Origin: Yamadazyma tenuis
Taxonomy: Eukaryota > Ascomycota > Pichiomycetes > Serinales > Debaryomycetaceae
Direction of reading: 5' to 3'
Length of the DNA: 64,000 nucleotides
Assembly (NCBI RefSeq): GCF_029203305.1
Contig: NC_089462.1
Span: 62,001 to 126,000 of the forward strand
In this document: piece after piece, positions 45,520-54,827 of the stretch
Layout: the number at the start of each line of letters is the position of its first letter
Position numbering within the stretch: the stretch's first letter is position 1
The notes under the pieces: generated by a model
Seen by the model: the letters and a program-made list of their open reading frames with translations, nothing else
Databases searched by the model: none
What the model was told of the DNA's origin: nothing
Made by a program: the position numbers and the translations under genes

Positions 45520-47133
45520 TCACTTGTTGGTCTCCAACTCAAATATGTTCTTCAAGTTCTCATACATGAAATAACTAATGGCCACCGCAGGAGCAACCTT
45601 AGCCAAATTAGGTACAAGCCCTTTGAATAACCCGGGATATCCTTCGTTTTGAATGGTTTTTTGAAGCACATCTCTGAATCCATCATATCTATAAGGATGG
45701 GCATAAGTGCCTTGAGCTTGTAATCTTGTTCTTAACAAGTTGACGGGGTAAACCATAGTAGCCCCAAACGATCCAGACAATGCCCCTAATCCCAACACCA
45801 TGTAGTTGGGTAACTTGACATCTTCTTCGTGCTTGATACCATACTTTGTCATCTGTCTCTTCACCAACCATTTCTTGATGGTGGTAAAAGTCCCCAAATC
45901 CAATGCCGCATATGGGAATATACCTGCAACTCCAACGAATATCCCCCGGTAGAAAATACGCAATCCTCCTTCCCGGAACAAATCTTTGGCAGTGTTGAAC
46001 AAGCTGACATTTGCATCGATATTTGAACATTGGAGCCTAAACTTCAAAGTATCAATGGGGTATACTGTGAACTGTGCAACCACACCTCCCAAACCACCTG
46101 CCAAATACGTCGACACTTTGGACAAATCCTTAGTGTCTTCGACTCCTTCCACCGTGGCCAAGAGCCTTTTGGTGAATTCAAAAGTCCCGAATTTCATGGC
46201 AGACTCAGGAAACACTTTAAAAATGTTCAACCCATTCCCAACATAAAAGCCTTTGAATCCTCCTTGTTTCCAGATCGTTCTAGCTGCTTGGATGATTGGC
46301 GACCTGATTGTCTTATGATGGAGGTGAGCTTCAGCCTTTTTGGCTTCTTCAATCACCGTGCGATGGCTGATTCTCTCTTCTATTACTTTACGAGGAGTCA
46401 ACACCGTCGATGCCAAGTCGGTTCTTGCGATCAAGAATACCTTTATCCTGTCGAAGGGAGCAGTGCATGTTCTCGAAACAACGCCCGAAATACCTCCGGC
46501 CAAAAAGTACCCGAACCCATTTAAAAATTGATTAATGACCGTAACATCACCATCTGATGATATGTCCAACTCTTCCACGATATACTGGAACGCTGTCTTG
46601 ATTCTTGAGCCGTCCAAACGCGGCATCAATAACAAAAAGTCTCTGAACTCGTCGAAAGTTACAAACCCATCATGCTTGGTATCAATTTGGTTGAAAATAG
46701 TGTCAACGCTCTCGGTGGTAGGACTTAAATGCAATTTTTTGTTCAAGTAATGGGCAAAGTCTTGTTTGTTGAGCTTCCCATCATTGTCTTGATCTATTTT
46801 CTTGAAACCTTGGAGAATCTGGTCGTCGGTGACAGTCAAATATAGTTTGAAATCGTTGAAATCAACCTTATTATCGTTATTGGTATCCAAACTGGTGAAA
46901 ATCCGCTTCACCAACTCTTCGTTCTCCTTGACCGGATGGTCCATCCTCAACAATGCTTTTTTGAACTCTTGAAGAGTAATTTCTCCATTGTTGGAGATAT
47001 CTAGCTTACTGAATAACTTTTCGTAATCATTTGGCTTGGTATTGGCAATAGACACCAAGATGTTCTTTTGCTCTCGTTCCTCGGGCGTCAAGTCTGCTTC
47101 GTCCTTGGATATCACCAGCAATTTTGTTGTCAT
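45520..47133 (-). CDS. SAL1: SAL1, calcium-dependent mitochondrial ATP-Mg/Pi carrier
   Basis: 537 residues with two parts. The N-terminal half carries EF-hand loops (about 40-65, 80-90, 115-125 and 150-160; e.g. DISNNGEITLQEF, DTNNDNKVDFNDF, DQDNDGKLNKQDF, DTKHDGFVTFDEF) facing the intermembrane space. The C-terminal half has three mitochondrial-carrier repeats (APFDRIKVFL, YPIDTLKFRLQ and YPVNLLRTRLQ signatures). This is the Sal1/SCaMC arrangement, exchanging ATP-Mg for phosphate under calcium control. Converges on REV7 across 47 bp. Confidence 0.93.
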   Translation of the reverse strand: MTTKLLVISKDEADLTPEEREQKNILVSIANTKPNDYEKLFSKLDISNNGEITLQEFKKALLRMDHPVKENEELVKRIFTSLDTNNDNKVDFNDFKLYLTVTDDQILQGFKKIDQDNDGKLNKQDFAHYLNKKLHLSPTTESVDTIFNQIDTKHDGFVTFDEFRDFLLLMPRLDGSRIKTAFQYIVEELDISSDGDVTVINQFLNGFGYFLAGGISGVVSRTCTAPFDRIKVFLIARTDLASTVLTPRKVIEERISHRTVIEEAKKAEAHLHHKTIRSPIIQAARTIWKQGGFKGFYVGNGLNIFKVFPESAMKFGTFEFTKRLLATVEGVEDTKDLSKVSTYLAGGLGGVVAQFTVYPIDTLKFRLQCSNIDANVSLFNTAKDLFREGGLRIFYRGIFVGVAGIFPYAALDLGTFTTIKKWLVKRQMTKYGIKHEEDVKLPNYMVLGLGALSGSFGATMVYPVNLLRTRLQAQGTYAHPYRYDGFRDVLQKTIQNEGYPGLFKGLVPNLAKVAPAVAISYFMYENLKNIFELETNK

Positions 47134-47482
47134 TGGTATGAGTGGTTTCAGTCAACGAATATTATCACTCACAATATGTTTGATTTGATAGCGTCTCGCT
47201 TGGTTTGGACCGGCTGAGAAAAAAATGGAGAACTTGAGAACTCGAATGAAACCCAATAGAAATGACGGTTATAGACTGCGGTATATACACTAAGCACGCA
47301 GGAAACCTATAATTTTATGATAGCAGATAGCCACAACTATTTGATAGTAGTTTGCAAAAGTCTTTTGATAATATTATATACAACCAAGTTTATTTGCTGA
47401 TGAGATTCTCCCCAGACACGTAAGTCGCGGATGTTTGAAGATTTTTCAATTTGCCTACCACAAGCTCACCAGTACCAGAATA
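47134..47482. other. SAL1 / CCT2 divergent promoter
   Basis: 349 bp, no gene. A/T-rich with ATATTATATACAACC near 47370 as a possible TATA region for CCT2. Confidence 0.5.
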
Positions 47483-49063
47483 ATGTCAGTACAAATTTTT
47501 GGAGATCAAGCCAGTGAAGAGAGAGCCGAAAACGCTCGTTTATCGTCCTTCATTGGTGCCATTGCCGTGGGAGACCTCGTGAAGTCCACCTTGGGACCGA
47601 AAGGAATGGATAAGTTATTGCAGAGTGCTTCTGATATGAATAAATCAATGATCACTAATGATGGTGCCACTATTTTGAAGTCCATCCCGTTGGATAATCC
47701 TGCTGCCAAAGTATTGGTCAACATTTCTAAGGTGCAAGATGACGAAGTTGGAGATGGAACCACGTCTGTGACCGTATTGGCAGCCGAATTGTTAAGAGAG
47801 GCCGAGTTTTTGATCAACAAGAAGATCCATCCTCAAACCATCATCGAAGGTTACAGAATCGCCAGTCAGGTGGCTATAGACGCCTTGACCAAGACAGCTG
47901 TGGACAATGGTAAGGATGAAGCTTTGTTCAGAAAAGATTTGATCAACATCGCCAAAACCACCTTATCTTCGAAGATTTTGTCCCAAGACAAAGAACATTT
48001 CGCTAAATTGGCCGTCGATGCTGTGTTAAGATTGAAGGGATCCACCAACCTTAATAATATTCAAATCATCAAGATTCCCGGTGGTAAATTGGCCGATTCA
48101 TTTTTGGACGAAGGGTTTATCTTGGAAAAGAAGTTTGGAATAAATCAACCAAAGAAGATCGAAGACGTGAATATCTTGATCGCCAACACATCCATGGATA
48201 CTGATAAGGTGAAGATCTTTGGTGCCAAATTCAAAGTCGATTCCACGTCTAAATTGGCTGATTTGGAGAAGGCTGAAAAGTTGAAGATGAAGACCAAGGT
48301 TGAGAAGATCAAAAAGTATAACGCTCAGTGCTTCATCAACAGACAATTGATCTATGATTACCCTGAGCAACTATTCACAGACGCCAAAATCAACTCCATC
48401 GAACACGCTGACTTCGACGGGATTGAAAGATTGGCTTTAGTCACCGGGGGAGAGGTTGTGTCGACTTTCGACAACGCTGCTGGTGCCAAGTTGGGATACT
48501 GTAAAACCATCGAAGAAATCATCATTGGAGAGTCGTCCATGTTGAAGTTCTCTGGGGTTAAGGCCGGAGAAGCTTGTACGGTTGTGTTAAGAGGTGCTAC
48601 CGATCAGGGCTTGGAAGAAGCTGAGAGATCATTACATGATGCGTTGTCGGTGTTATCGCAAACCACCAGAGAACCCAAGACGTGTTTGGGAGGAGGATGT
48701 TCTGAGATGATCATGTCCAAGGCCGTGGACCAGATTGCTGCCAATGAGACGGGTAAAAAAGCGTTGGCCATCGAATCGTTTGCCAAAGCCTTGCGTCAAT
48801 TACCCACGATTTTGGCTGATAATGCCGGATTTGACTCGTCTGAGTTGGTGACCAAGTTACGGTCGGCCATCTACAACGGCATCACCACTTCTGGGTTGGA
48901 CTTGAATAACGGAGTGGTGACTGATATGAGAGAATTGGGGGTTGTTGAGTCGTTCAAGTTGAAACGCGCAGTGGTGTCGTCTGCGTCGGAAGCGGCTGAA
49001 GTTCTATTGAGGGTCGACAACATTTTGAAGGCCAAGCCTAGAACCGCCGACAGAAACCATTGA
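47483..49063 (+). CDS. CCT2: CCT2, chaperonin TRiC/CCT beta subunit
   Basis: 526 residues of the cytosolic group II chaperonin that folds actin and tubulin. Conserved elements: [13 protein letters not shown] and [11 protein letters not shown] near the N-terminus, nucleotide motif [29 protein letters not shown], and the beta-specific opening [20 protein letters not shown]. The ATG at 47483 gives the standard CCT2 N-terminus; an in-frame upstream extension begins on TTG. CTG is essentially not used, as in other abundant proteins here. Confidence 0.97.
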   Translation: MSVQIFGDQASEERAENARLSSFIGAIAVGDLVKSTLGPKGMDKLLQSASDMNKSMITNDGATILKSIPLDNPAAKVLVNISKVQDDEVGDGTTSVTVLAAELLREAEFLINKKIHPQTIIEGYRIASQVAIDALTKTAVDNGKDEALFRKDLINIAKTTLSSKILSQDKEHFAKLAVDAVLRLKGSTNLNNIQIIKIPGGKLADSFLDEGFILEKKFGINQPKKIEDVNILIANTSMDTDKVKIFGAKFKVDSTSKLADLEKAEKLKMKTKVEKIKKYNAQCFINRQLIYDYPEQLFTDAKINSIEHADFDGIERLALVTGGEVVSTFDNAAGAKLGYCKTIEEIIIGESSMLKFSGVKAGEACTVVLRGATDQGLEEAERSLHDALSVLSQTTREPKTCLGGGCSEMIMSKAVDQIAANETGKKALAIESFAKALRQLPTILADNAGFDSSELVTKLRSAIYNGITTSGLDLNNGVVTDMRELGVVESFKLKRAVVSSASEAAEVLLRVDNILKAKPRTADRNH

Positions 49064-49199
49064 ACCATTTGTAGATAGTAATGCAAACAACTAGTAGGAG
49101 TAGACTCCTTCAGGAGTCATATCTATGGACATCTGGGTCTCAATTGGCTAAATGTTAAAATACGATTTAGGAAATTTATGCTGCTCTTCACCCCCTTCT

Positions 49200-49481
49200 T
49201 CACCCTGCATCAACCTTGCTATCCCACTGCCTCGCTGAAAATTCCAATTCGCCACAATGCCATACTCCACAAATGGGTGACCACAAAAACAAACAAACCA
49301 GGTTTACAAAGTCTCCACACTTGTTGCAGATGATTGGTTGCGAGGAGAATGTTCGGTGGTCGCAATTACATGGATGTTTGCATCTGAGGCACGCGTACAC
49401 AAATGCACCACCCCGGCAGTGAGGGTGAAATTTACAATAAGGTGCTGATTCAACGCGGAAGCCGGCTATTGATGGCGACAA
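49200..49481 (-). other. Cysteine-rich open frame without ATG (possible exon or relic)
   Basis: Up to 93 codons, no methionine, so it cannot be a complete gene as it stands. The middle reads CLRCKHPCNCDHRTF, then ICNKCGDFV: paired cysteines and a histidine spaced like a small zinc-binding module. A TAACAG that could serve as 3' splice site lies just upstream, but I find no TACTAAC or GTATGT to support an intron. No family recognised. Confidence 0.2.
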
Positions 49482-49646
49482 GGAGGTCTGTTATGTGCAA
49501 GCGAGTCCACTAAGGTGTGTTTTTTTTTATTTTTGATGAGTGCGATGGAGCAATGACATAATGGGGAAATTCATAATGAAATTGTCAATTGGATTCCACC
49601 ACTTGAAATTTCTCCGAACGTGCAATGGCCGACACGTGAAGCAAAC

Positions 49647-49654
49647 TATAAATA
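49647..49654 (+). promoter_or_regulatory. TATA box of DDR48-like gene
   Basis: TATAAATA, 46 bp before the ATG at 49700, with CACGTG at 49633-49638 just upstream. Confidence 0.5.
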
Positions 49655-49699
49655 CCACCCCAATTGGCCCTTGGGATTTTTCATCAATTAACTTTCAAA

Positions 49700-50287
49700 A
49701 TGGTATTCGGATTTGGTGACAACGACAACGACAAGAACGACAGATCTTCTTCTAGAGACAGATCTTCTTCGAGAGACAGATCTTCCTCTAGAGATAACAA
49801 CAACTCGTACGGTTCTTCTAACTCCAGAGACAACGACAACTCCTATGGTTCTAAAGGAAACAGCGACTCTTATGGTTCTGGAAACAGTGGTTCTTACGGT
49901 TCTGGAAACAGCGACTCTTACGGTTCTGGAAACACTGACTCGTATGGTTCTGGAAACAGTGATTCGTACGGAAGCTCTAGAGGTGGAAACGATGATTCTT
50001 ATGGTTCTAAAGGAAACAGTGACTCTTACGGTTCTAAAGGAAACACTGACTCTTACGGTTCTGGAAACAGTGACTCTTACGGTTCTGGAAACACTGACTC
50101 TTATGGTTCTGGAAACAGCGACTCTTATGGTTCTTCCAAACGTGACAACGACAACTCGTATGGTTCTTCTAACCGTGACAACGAAGACTCATACGGCTCT
50201 TCTAGAGGCGGTAATGACGACTCGTACGGCTCTTCTAGAGGTGGAGACTCTTATGGCTCCAACGACAGAGACAGCGACAGATACTAA
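49700..50287 (+). CDS. DDR48: DDR48-like repetitive stress protein
   Basis: 195-residue hydrophilic protein made of repeats. The start MVFGFGDNDNDKNDRSSSRD is followed by RSSSRD repeats and then about 20 copies of an 8-residue unit around DSYGSGNS, with variants SSRGGND and SKGN. This matches the NDSYGS repeats of Ddr48, an abundant stress- and DNA-damage-induced protein reported to have ATPase activity and to be cell-wall or cytosol associated. The DNA repeats (24-bp GACTCTTACGGTTCTGGAAA-type units) are nearly exact, so copy number likely varies between strains. A TATA box and E-box precede it. Confidence 0.85.
   Translation: MVFGFGDNDNDKNDRSSSRDRSSSRDRSSSRDNNNSYGSSNSRDNDNSYGSKGNSDSYGSGNSGSYGSGNSDSYGSGNTDSYGSGNSDSYGSSRGGNDDSYGSKGNSDSYGSKGNTDSYGSGNSDSYGSGNTDSYGSGNSDSYGSSKRDNDNSYGSSNRDNEDSYGSSRGGNDDSYGSSRGGDSYGSNDRDSDRY
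49850..50260 (+). repeat. Coding minisatellite of 24-bp units in DDR48
   Basis: Units coding for DSYGSGN(S/T) differ mainly at silent sites (TAC/TAT, AGC/AGT, ACT). It is a coding repeat, not a CRISPR array: no distinct spacers. Confidence 0.8.
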
Positions 50288-50622
50288 TTTTAATTTTAAG
50301 TGTATTATGTACCACGTTATAGCAATAAAAAAATTAAATCAGCAATTTCAGCCACACTAAAAAAAGTTCTAAATCATGTCAATGGCCACTATAATGGCAT
50401 TGACCACTAAACCCTATTTCCCCCCACTAGAAAGGTTGCTGTTACACTGTTGCACCTTTAACCCCTCTTGCCGTACCGCGCATGAACCCATAACCCCGGA
50501 TTTTTGTTCCTGGGTGCGAAGGCTGCAAACTGATGCTTTCCATTATTCGTGATCAATGATGTAACAGGCTAAGGTTTTTGTATATATATTACGTCTTTTC
50601 GGGTAGTCTGAATAATTACACA
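50288..50622. other. Region between the two DDR48-like genes
   Basis: 335 bp, no gene. It contains an imperfect inverted repeat at 50378-50404 (GTCAATGGCCA, loop CTATAA, TGGCATTGAC) and a TATATATAT box at about 50579-50588 before the second gene. Confidence 0.5.
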
Positions 50623-50991
50623 ATGGTTTTCGGCTTAGGACACAAAAACTCATCTGACTCATCTTCCAGCTCCTCCAGCGATGAAGAGCACCAAAAGATC
50701 TCTCAAGATCAAAAATTGAAAGATACTAAAAAGAAGGAGTCGAAAACAACTCAATCAGCACGGAGCGATCCCTACGTCTCTGGTGGCGGTGATTTGGGGC
50801 CTAACACTGACACCTACGGGCGGGATTCATATGGTGGTGCCGGTGACGGTGGGCGTAACAACTTCGACTCCGACTCCTACGGTCGTAACTCCCACAACTC
50901 CGGCAACACCTCGCACAGCGGAGGCTCTTACGAGGCTGGCACGGGGGCAGACACCGGTGGCCGTGACAACCCCCCACACGGGGCGTATTGA
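50623..50991 (+). CDS. Small DDR48-related hydrophilic protein
   Basis: 122 residues. The start MVFGLGHKNSSDSSSSSSSD mirrors MVFGFGDNDND of the upstream gene. A Ser-rich and Lys-rich stretch follows, then Tyr-Gly segments (DTYGRDSYGGAGD, DSDSYGRNSHNSGN) that echo the DSYGS repeats without forming a tandem array. It looks like a diverged tandem duplicate that lost or never gained the repeat expansion. Disordered, probably stress related by association. The ATG at 50623 follows a TATA run by 35 bp. It converges on the SNF1 beta subunit gene across 44 bp. Confidence 0.7.
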   Translation: MVFGLGHKNSSDSSSSSSSDEEHQKISQDQKLKDTKKKESKTTQSARSDPYVSGGGDLGPNTDTYGRDSYGGAGDGGRNNFDSDSYGRNSHNSGNTSHSGGSYEAGTGADTGGRDNPPHGAY

Positions 50992-51035
50992 CTTCGTGTT
51001 ATGTATTTATGCTAGTTATGAATTAAACGCACCAA

Positions 51036-52232
51036 TCATTGCTGCAATGGAGCGTAGAGCACCTGGGTAACGTACTTACGCTTGTATCTCACGATGGACG
51101 CCACCGACAAAGTGTTGTGCTTGATGCTGGTGGTGGCCAAGTGATTCAATACAACGTGGTTGGGAATCGGTAACGCACCCGAGTTATTATCTCTATCCAT
51201 CGAGTTGAAATTGTTCAAGATAACATTTTCCAAATGCGGAGGAAGCTGTGGAGGATGCAACCAGGCCTGTTGACCATTCTGTGCTTTAGACTGTTTTTCA
51301 ATCGCCATGTAGTACTGCTCCATCACCTTTGGATCCACAAAAATCGGGGGTATGTCGTTGATAAACTGGTATGTTTTGTGCAAGTTCGCATCGATGTCTT
51401 CGTCGTGATACCTCGAATACCCATTACCCATATCATCGTCATCATTGGTCAACCCCCACATAGAGTCGGAGCGGGTGGCCGACCTGGAAATAGAGCTCTT
51501 ACGCAGTAACAGCGTTGGTGGTTGGACATCCCCCACCGACGTTTCTTCGTCTGTAAGCTGACTTTCAAGCTCGGACTTATCTTCGTCTGAAAGGTCCGCG
51601 TGGGCCTGTTGATCAAGATACAGTTGGACGTTTTCAGGAGTTACCTCCACGTAGTTGACAAAATTCCCCATCTGATCGGTGGCCGTAGGTAAGTAATCAC
51701 TAAACCGTAATTCGTTGTCGATAACAAACCTGAACCGATGGGTTCCCACCGGCAATCCCAAAGTGATTAAAAAGTTATTGTCGGGCTGTCTAGCCAAACC
51801 AATCATTTTTCTCCATCCCGTGAAGGAGCCTGTCACGTACACTTTTTCGCCACCCTGGGACCATTTGATCTCCACTGGTACCGTTACGGTGAGATCAGCT
51901 TCTGCGGTCGCTTGTGCTGGAGGAGGGGGAGGCAGTTGTTGGGACTGGGACGAGGCTGGCGGTGGCGACAGCTGGGCGGGCCCCTGGTTCAAGTTGGTCT
52001 GACTTCGGTCGATGTGCATCGTGTCTGCGTCAGTGTTCGAGGTGTTTGTCAAAGGTTCTTCAAGCTTCATATGGTCTTCGTCAGTCAATATTAACGTGGA
52101 TTTTCTTCGGATTGGAGGAGCGGTAAAGGTATCCTGGCTCTGGTTGTCGCCAGAAGAAACGTCCGGTAAGGCGTTGGACACATCCACCATAGAAATGTCC
52201 TTGGATTCACCAGGCGCTGAAGAATTGGACAT
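51036..52232 (-). CDS. GAL83: SNF1 kinase beta subunit (SIP2/GAL83 family)
   Basis: 398 residues. Disordered acidic N-terminus, then the glycogen-binding/AMPK1-CBM domain at about 115-205 (VPVEIKWSQGGEKVYVTGSF, TGWRKMIGL, LPVGTHRFRFVIDNELRF), a variable linker, and the ASC domain at the end (IPPIFVDPKVMEQYYM, LPPHLENVILN, HLATTSIKHNTLSVASIVRY, KRKYVTQVLYAPL). The beta subunit tethers the Snf1 catalytic and Snf4 gamma subunits and sets their localisation for glucose derepression. Sip2 and Gal83 are not distinguishable here; there is no obvious N-myristoylation glycine (MSNSS), which argues against a Sip2-like lipid anchor. Confidence 0.93.
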   Translation of the reverse strand: MSNSSAPGESKDISMVDVSNALPDVSSGDNQSQDTFTAPPIRRKSTLILTDEDHMKLEEPLTNTSNTDADTMHIDRSQTNLNQGPAQLSPPPASSQSQQLPPPPPAQATAEADLTVTVPVEIKWSQGGEKVYVTGSFTGWRKMIGLARQPDNNFLITLGLPVGTHRFRFVIDNELRFSDYLPTATDQMGNFVNYVEVTPENVQLYLDQQAHADLSDEDKSELESQLTDEETSVGDVQPPTLLLRKSSISRSATRSDSMWGLTNDDDDMGNGYSRYHDEDIDANLHKTYQFINDIPPIFVDPKVMEQYYMAIEKQSKAQNGQQAWLHPPQLPPHLENVILNNFNSMDRDNNSGALPIPNHVVLNHLATTSIKHNTLSVASIVRYKRKYVTQVLYAPLQQ

Positions 52233-53019
52233 TGGACAACAGCGGGATTAAAGACAGATTGTCAGGTTAAAATGGGCAACAATGGATGACAATTCCTGAA
52301 ATAGAAAGTGACGGGAGGTTCAGCCTTATGATGTGTCTAATTCCCCAAGCTGCCGATAATTTTTTGCAGTATTCTTAAAACACTTGTTGTTTATCTAGAG
52401 ATTTGAGTTTTCAACTTCTTCATGCTCAGTCATGGAAAAAAGGCGGACCCACTGAAAAAATATTCCACGGGGTGATAAGACCAAATAGAAAGCCATCCAC
52501 CACCAATAAATATGGATGTTGATGGTGGCTTTGTAAGTATCTGTACGATGGTTATCTACTCCAGATGGTTTCGGTTGTTAGATCTCTGGGGTCTATTGTC
52601 TGTCAAGAGTTTAATCAAATTATCGTCGTGTGCCTACCGCCAGGGCTTCAGGTTTGGCGCTGGGGATTTGACTGCGAAATCCGAAGTCATGCCCGGTTAC
52701 CGATATGATACTCAAATGGTCAGCAATGTGTACCAGACCACATATTCGTACGTTTGGGATCTCTGAAGTCATAGATAATTAATACCACTTTGGGATCGGT
52801 CAATAGGACCCGCTAAGGGCTTATTTGCGGTGTGGGCAATCTTCGAGGCTTCTGGCCTATTGGCATCGCTCAATCAGGTAATTTTGGTCCCTAAGTAAAA
52901 CACAAAGATGGGTGATCTTGATTTCCATCTAGCAAACTCCCACCCACACCCAGGCTCTGGTACCCCTGCCTTTCTATATATATCCCCACCAATGTCTGTC
53001 TCTTGAATTGTCAAAAAAA
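52233..53019. other. Region between SNF1 beta subunit and STE2, with a short ORF
   Basis: 787 bp. An ATG at 52512 opens 84 codons (to 52766) for an unrecognised peptide with Trp/Leu-rich start and Tyr-rich end; a GTAAGT lies 19 bp into it. I do not call it a gene. The right end is the STE2 promoter with TATATATA near 52974 and a four-codon uORF at 52992-53006. Confidence 0.45.
52992..53006 (+). promoter_or_regulatory. Minimal upstream ORF before STE2
   Basis: ATG TCT GTC TCT TGA ends 13 bp before the STE2 ATG. It lies about 15 bp after a TATA run, so whether it is in the mRNA depends on the unknown transcription start. Confidence 0.35.
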
Positions 53020-54279
53020 ATGGATTCCTACTTACTTAACCACCCTGGTGACATTTCTCTAAACTTTGCACTACCATTGAGTGACGAGGTGTATACCATC
53101 ACATTTAATGATTTGGATTCTCAACTGCTGTTTCTGATTCAATACTTGGTCATCCACTCATGTGCCATTACCGTGTGTCTTACACTTTTGGTGTTGTTGA
53201 ACTTGTTCATCCGCAATAAGAAAACTCCGGTGTTTGTTTTGAACCAGGTGATCTTGTTCTTTGCTATAGTCCGGTCCAGCTTGTTCATAGGTTTCATGAA
53301 GTCGCCATTGAGTACCATAACTGCTTCGTTCACGGGAATTATTTCTGATGATCAAAAGCATTTCTATAAGGTGAGTGTGGCTGCAAATGCTGCATTGATT
53401 ATCTTGGTGATGCTCATTCAAGTATCGTTTACGTACCAGATATACATCATCTTCAGAAGCCCCGAAGTCCGCAAGTTCGGTGTATTCATGACCCTGGCGT
53501 TGGGAGTGTTGATGGCTGTGACGTTTGGATTCTATGTAAATAGTGCAGTTGCAAGTACCAAACAGTATCAGCACATATTCTACAGTACAGACCCGTATAT
53601 TATGGACAGCTGGGTTACTGGATTACCTCCCATTCTCTACTCTGCTTCTGTGATTGCCATGAGTTTGGTGTTGGTATTGAAGCTTGTTGCAGCGGTGAGA
53701 ACAAGAAGATACTTGGGTCTCAAGCAGTTTCTGAGCTACCACATTCTTTTGATCATGTTCACCCAGACGTTGTTTGTACCTACTATCTTAACGATTTTGG
53801 CCTATGCTTTCTACGGGTATAATGATATTTTGATCCACATAAGCACCACCATCACCGTGGTGTTGTTGCCATTCACATCGATTTGGGCTTCAATTGCCAA
53901 TAATTCCCGTTCGTTGATGTCGGCTGCTTCCTTGTACTTTTCAGGCTCAAACTCTAGTCTCTCAGAACTATCTTCTCCTTCTCCCAGTGATAATGATACT
54001 TTGAACGAGAACGTATTTGCATTCTTTCCAGACAAGTTACAGAAGATGAACAGTTCTGAAGCAGTTTCTGCAGTTGATAAAGTGGTGGTTCATGATCATT
54101 TTGACACAATTAGCCAGAAGTCTATACCTCATGATATTTTAGAGATTCTTCAGGGAAATGAAGGAGGCCAAATGAAGGAGCATATATCTGTATACTCCGA
54201 TGACAGCTTCTCCAAGACCACTCCCCCCATAGTTGGAGGCAATCTTTTAATCACAAATACTGATATAGGAATGAAATGA
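53020..54279 (+). CDS. STE2: STE2, alpha-factor pheromone receptor
   Basis: Class D G-protein-coupled receptor of 419 residues, active in a cells. Seven hydrophobic helices lie between about 40 and 305. Family marks include IRNKKTPVFVLNQV at the helix 1-2 boundary, LGLKQFLSYHILLIMFTQTLFVPTILTI in helix 6, and TVVLLPFTSIWASIANNS at helix 7 (compare LPLSSMWA in S. cerevisiae). A Ser/Thr-rich cytosolic tail (from about 310) is the expected phosphorylation region. The ATG at 53020 is used; the longer frame starts on TTG. N-terminal CTG codons here probably read as serine. Confidence 0.93.
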   Translation: MDSYLLNHPGDISLNFALPLSDEVYTITFNDLDSQLLFLIQYLVIHSCAITVCLTLLVLLNLFIRNKKTPVFVLNQVILFFAIVRSSLFIGFMKSPLSTITASFTGIISDDQKHFYKVSVAANAALIILVMLIQVSFTYQIYIIFRSPEVRKFGVFMTLALGVLMAVTFGFYVNSAVASTKQYQHIFYSTDPYIMDSWVTGLPPILYSASVIAMSLVLVLKLVAAVRTRRYLGLKQFLSYHILLIMFTQTLFVPTILTILAYAFYGYNDILIHISTTITVVLLPFTSIWASIANNSRSLMSAASLYFSGSNSSLSELSSPSPSDNDTLNENVFAFFPDKLQKMNSSEAVSAVDKVVVHDHFDTISQKSIPHDILEILQGNEGGQMKEHISVYSDDSFSKTTPPIVGGNLLITNTDIGMK

Positions 54280-54496
54280 AATATGTGAATTTTGCAGCCG
54301 TAGAGGTAATACCATTTCAGATCTCAGAAAAGTGATAAATACAGAGGCCACATTCTACAACGACTGGGAAGTCAACAGGTTCATCCTGCTACGCTTCTGA
54401 TACAAAACAAGTACAAATGTCTGTTGACTAGTGTTGGTGAAGGCACTACACTCTGTTCATGGCGTAGATAACAGTCTAAAATTTCTTGCTAGACGC

Positions 54497-54570
54497 GCCC
54501 TTGTGGCCTAATTGGTTAAGGTGTAATCTTCCGGCGGTTATGATTGCGGGTTCGAGTCCCGCCAAGGGTT
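54497..54570 (+). tRNA. tRNA-Arg(CCG)
   Basis: Acceptor GCCCTTG (54497-54503) pairs with CAAGGGT (54563-54569). The D arm is GCCT-AATTGGTTA-AGGT, the anticodon stem TAATC/GGTTA encloses TTCCGGC, giving anticodon CCG for the rare CGG codon, and the T arm is GCGGG-TTCGAGT-CCCGC. Type I variable loop, no intron. A T-run from about 54573 terminates it. The first pair is G-T and the discriminator reads T, slightly unusual. Confidence 0.88.
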
Positions 54571-54572
54571 GG

Positions 54573-54582
54573 TTTTTTTTTT
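54573..54582 (+). terminator. Pol III terminator of tRNA-Arg
   Basis: Ten-T run right after the tRNA 3' end. Confidence 0.8.
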
Positions 54583-54827
54583 TACCATTCAGAACCTGTG
54601 CTTGTTATTAACTTCTGTACGTATCACCAACTAAAAGGCCTCGAGGTCGTATTCTGATAGTTTTCTTTTGGCTTACATTATGTTAGGGCTGCTGCCCTGT
54701 GACCGCGATAGTCGCAGGGGTCTTTGTGTAACCCCATCATCTGTCTGTGCGAGCGAAAAAAATTCTCATCAAGTGCTAGGAAATTTTCAATTGAATTTTT
54801 ATTTCAATACATTACATATAGACGAAA

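Larger units (their letters stand above)
49064..49699. other. Region between CCT2 and DDR48, with a Cys-rich open frame
   Basis: 636 bp. Minus-strand 49200-49481 holds a cysteine-rich open frame described separately. The right end is the DDR48 promoter with an E-box CACGTG (49633-49638) and TATAAATA (49647-49654). Confidence 0.5.

Noticed and set aside
49850..50260. Regular repeats resembling a CRISPR array
   Set aside because: The units are contiguous coding repeats (DSYGSGNS) without unique spacers, in a eukaryotic nuclear genome.
49713..50360. Second long forward frame (215 codons, Thr/Leu/Val rich) over DDR48
   Set aside because: It is the +1 frame of the DDR48 repeats; exact 24-bp units stay open in more than one frame. 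The MVFGFGD frame matches the family and the TATA spacing.
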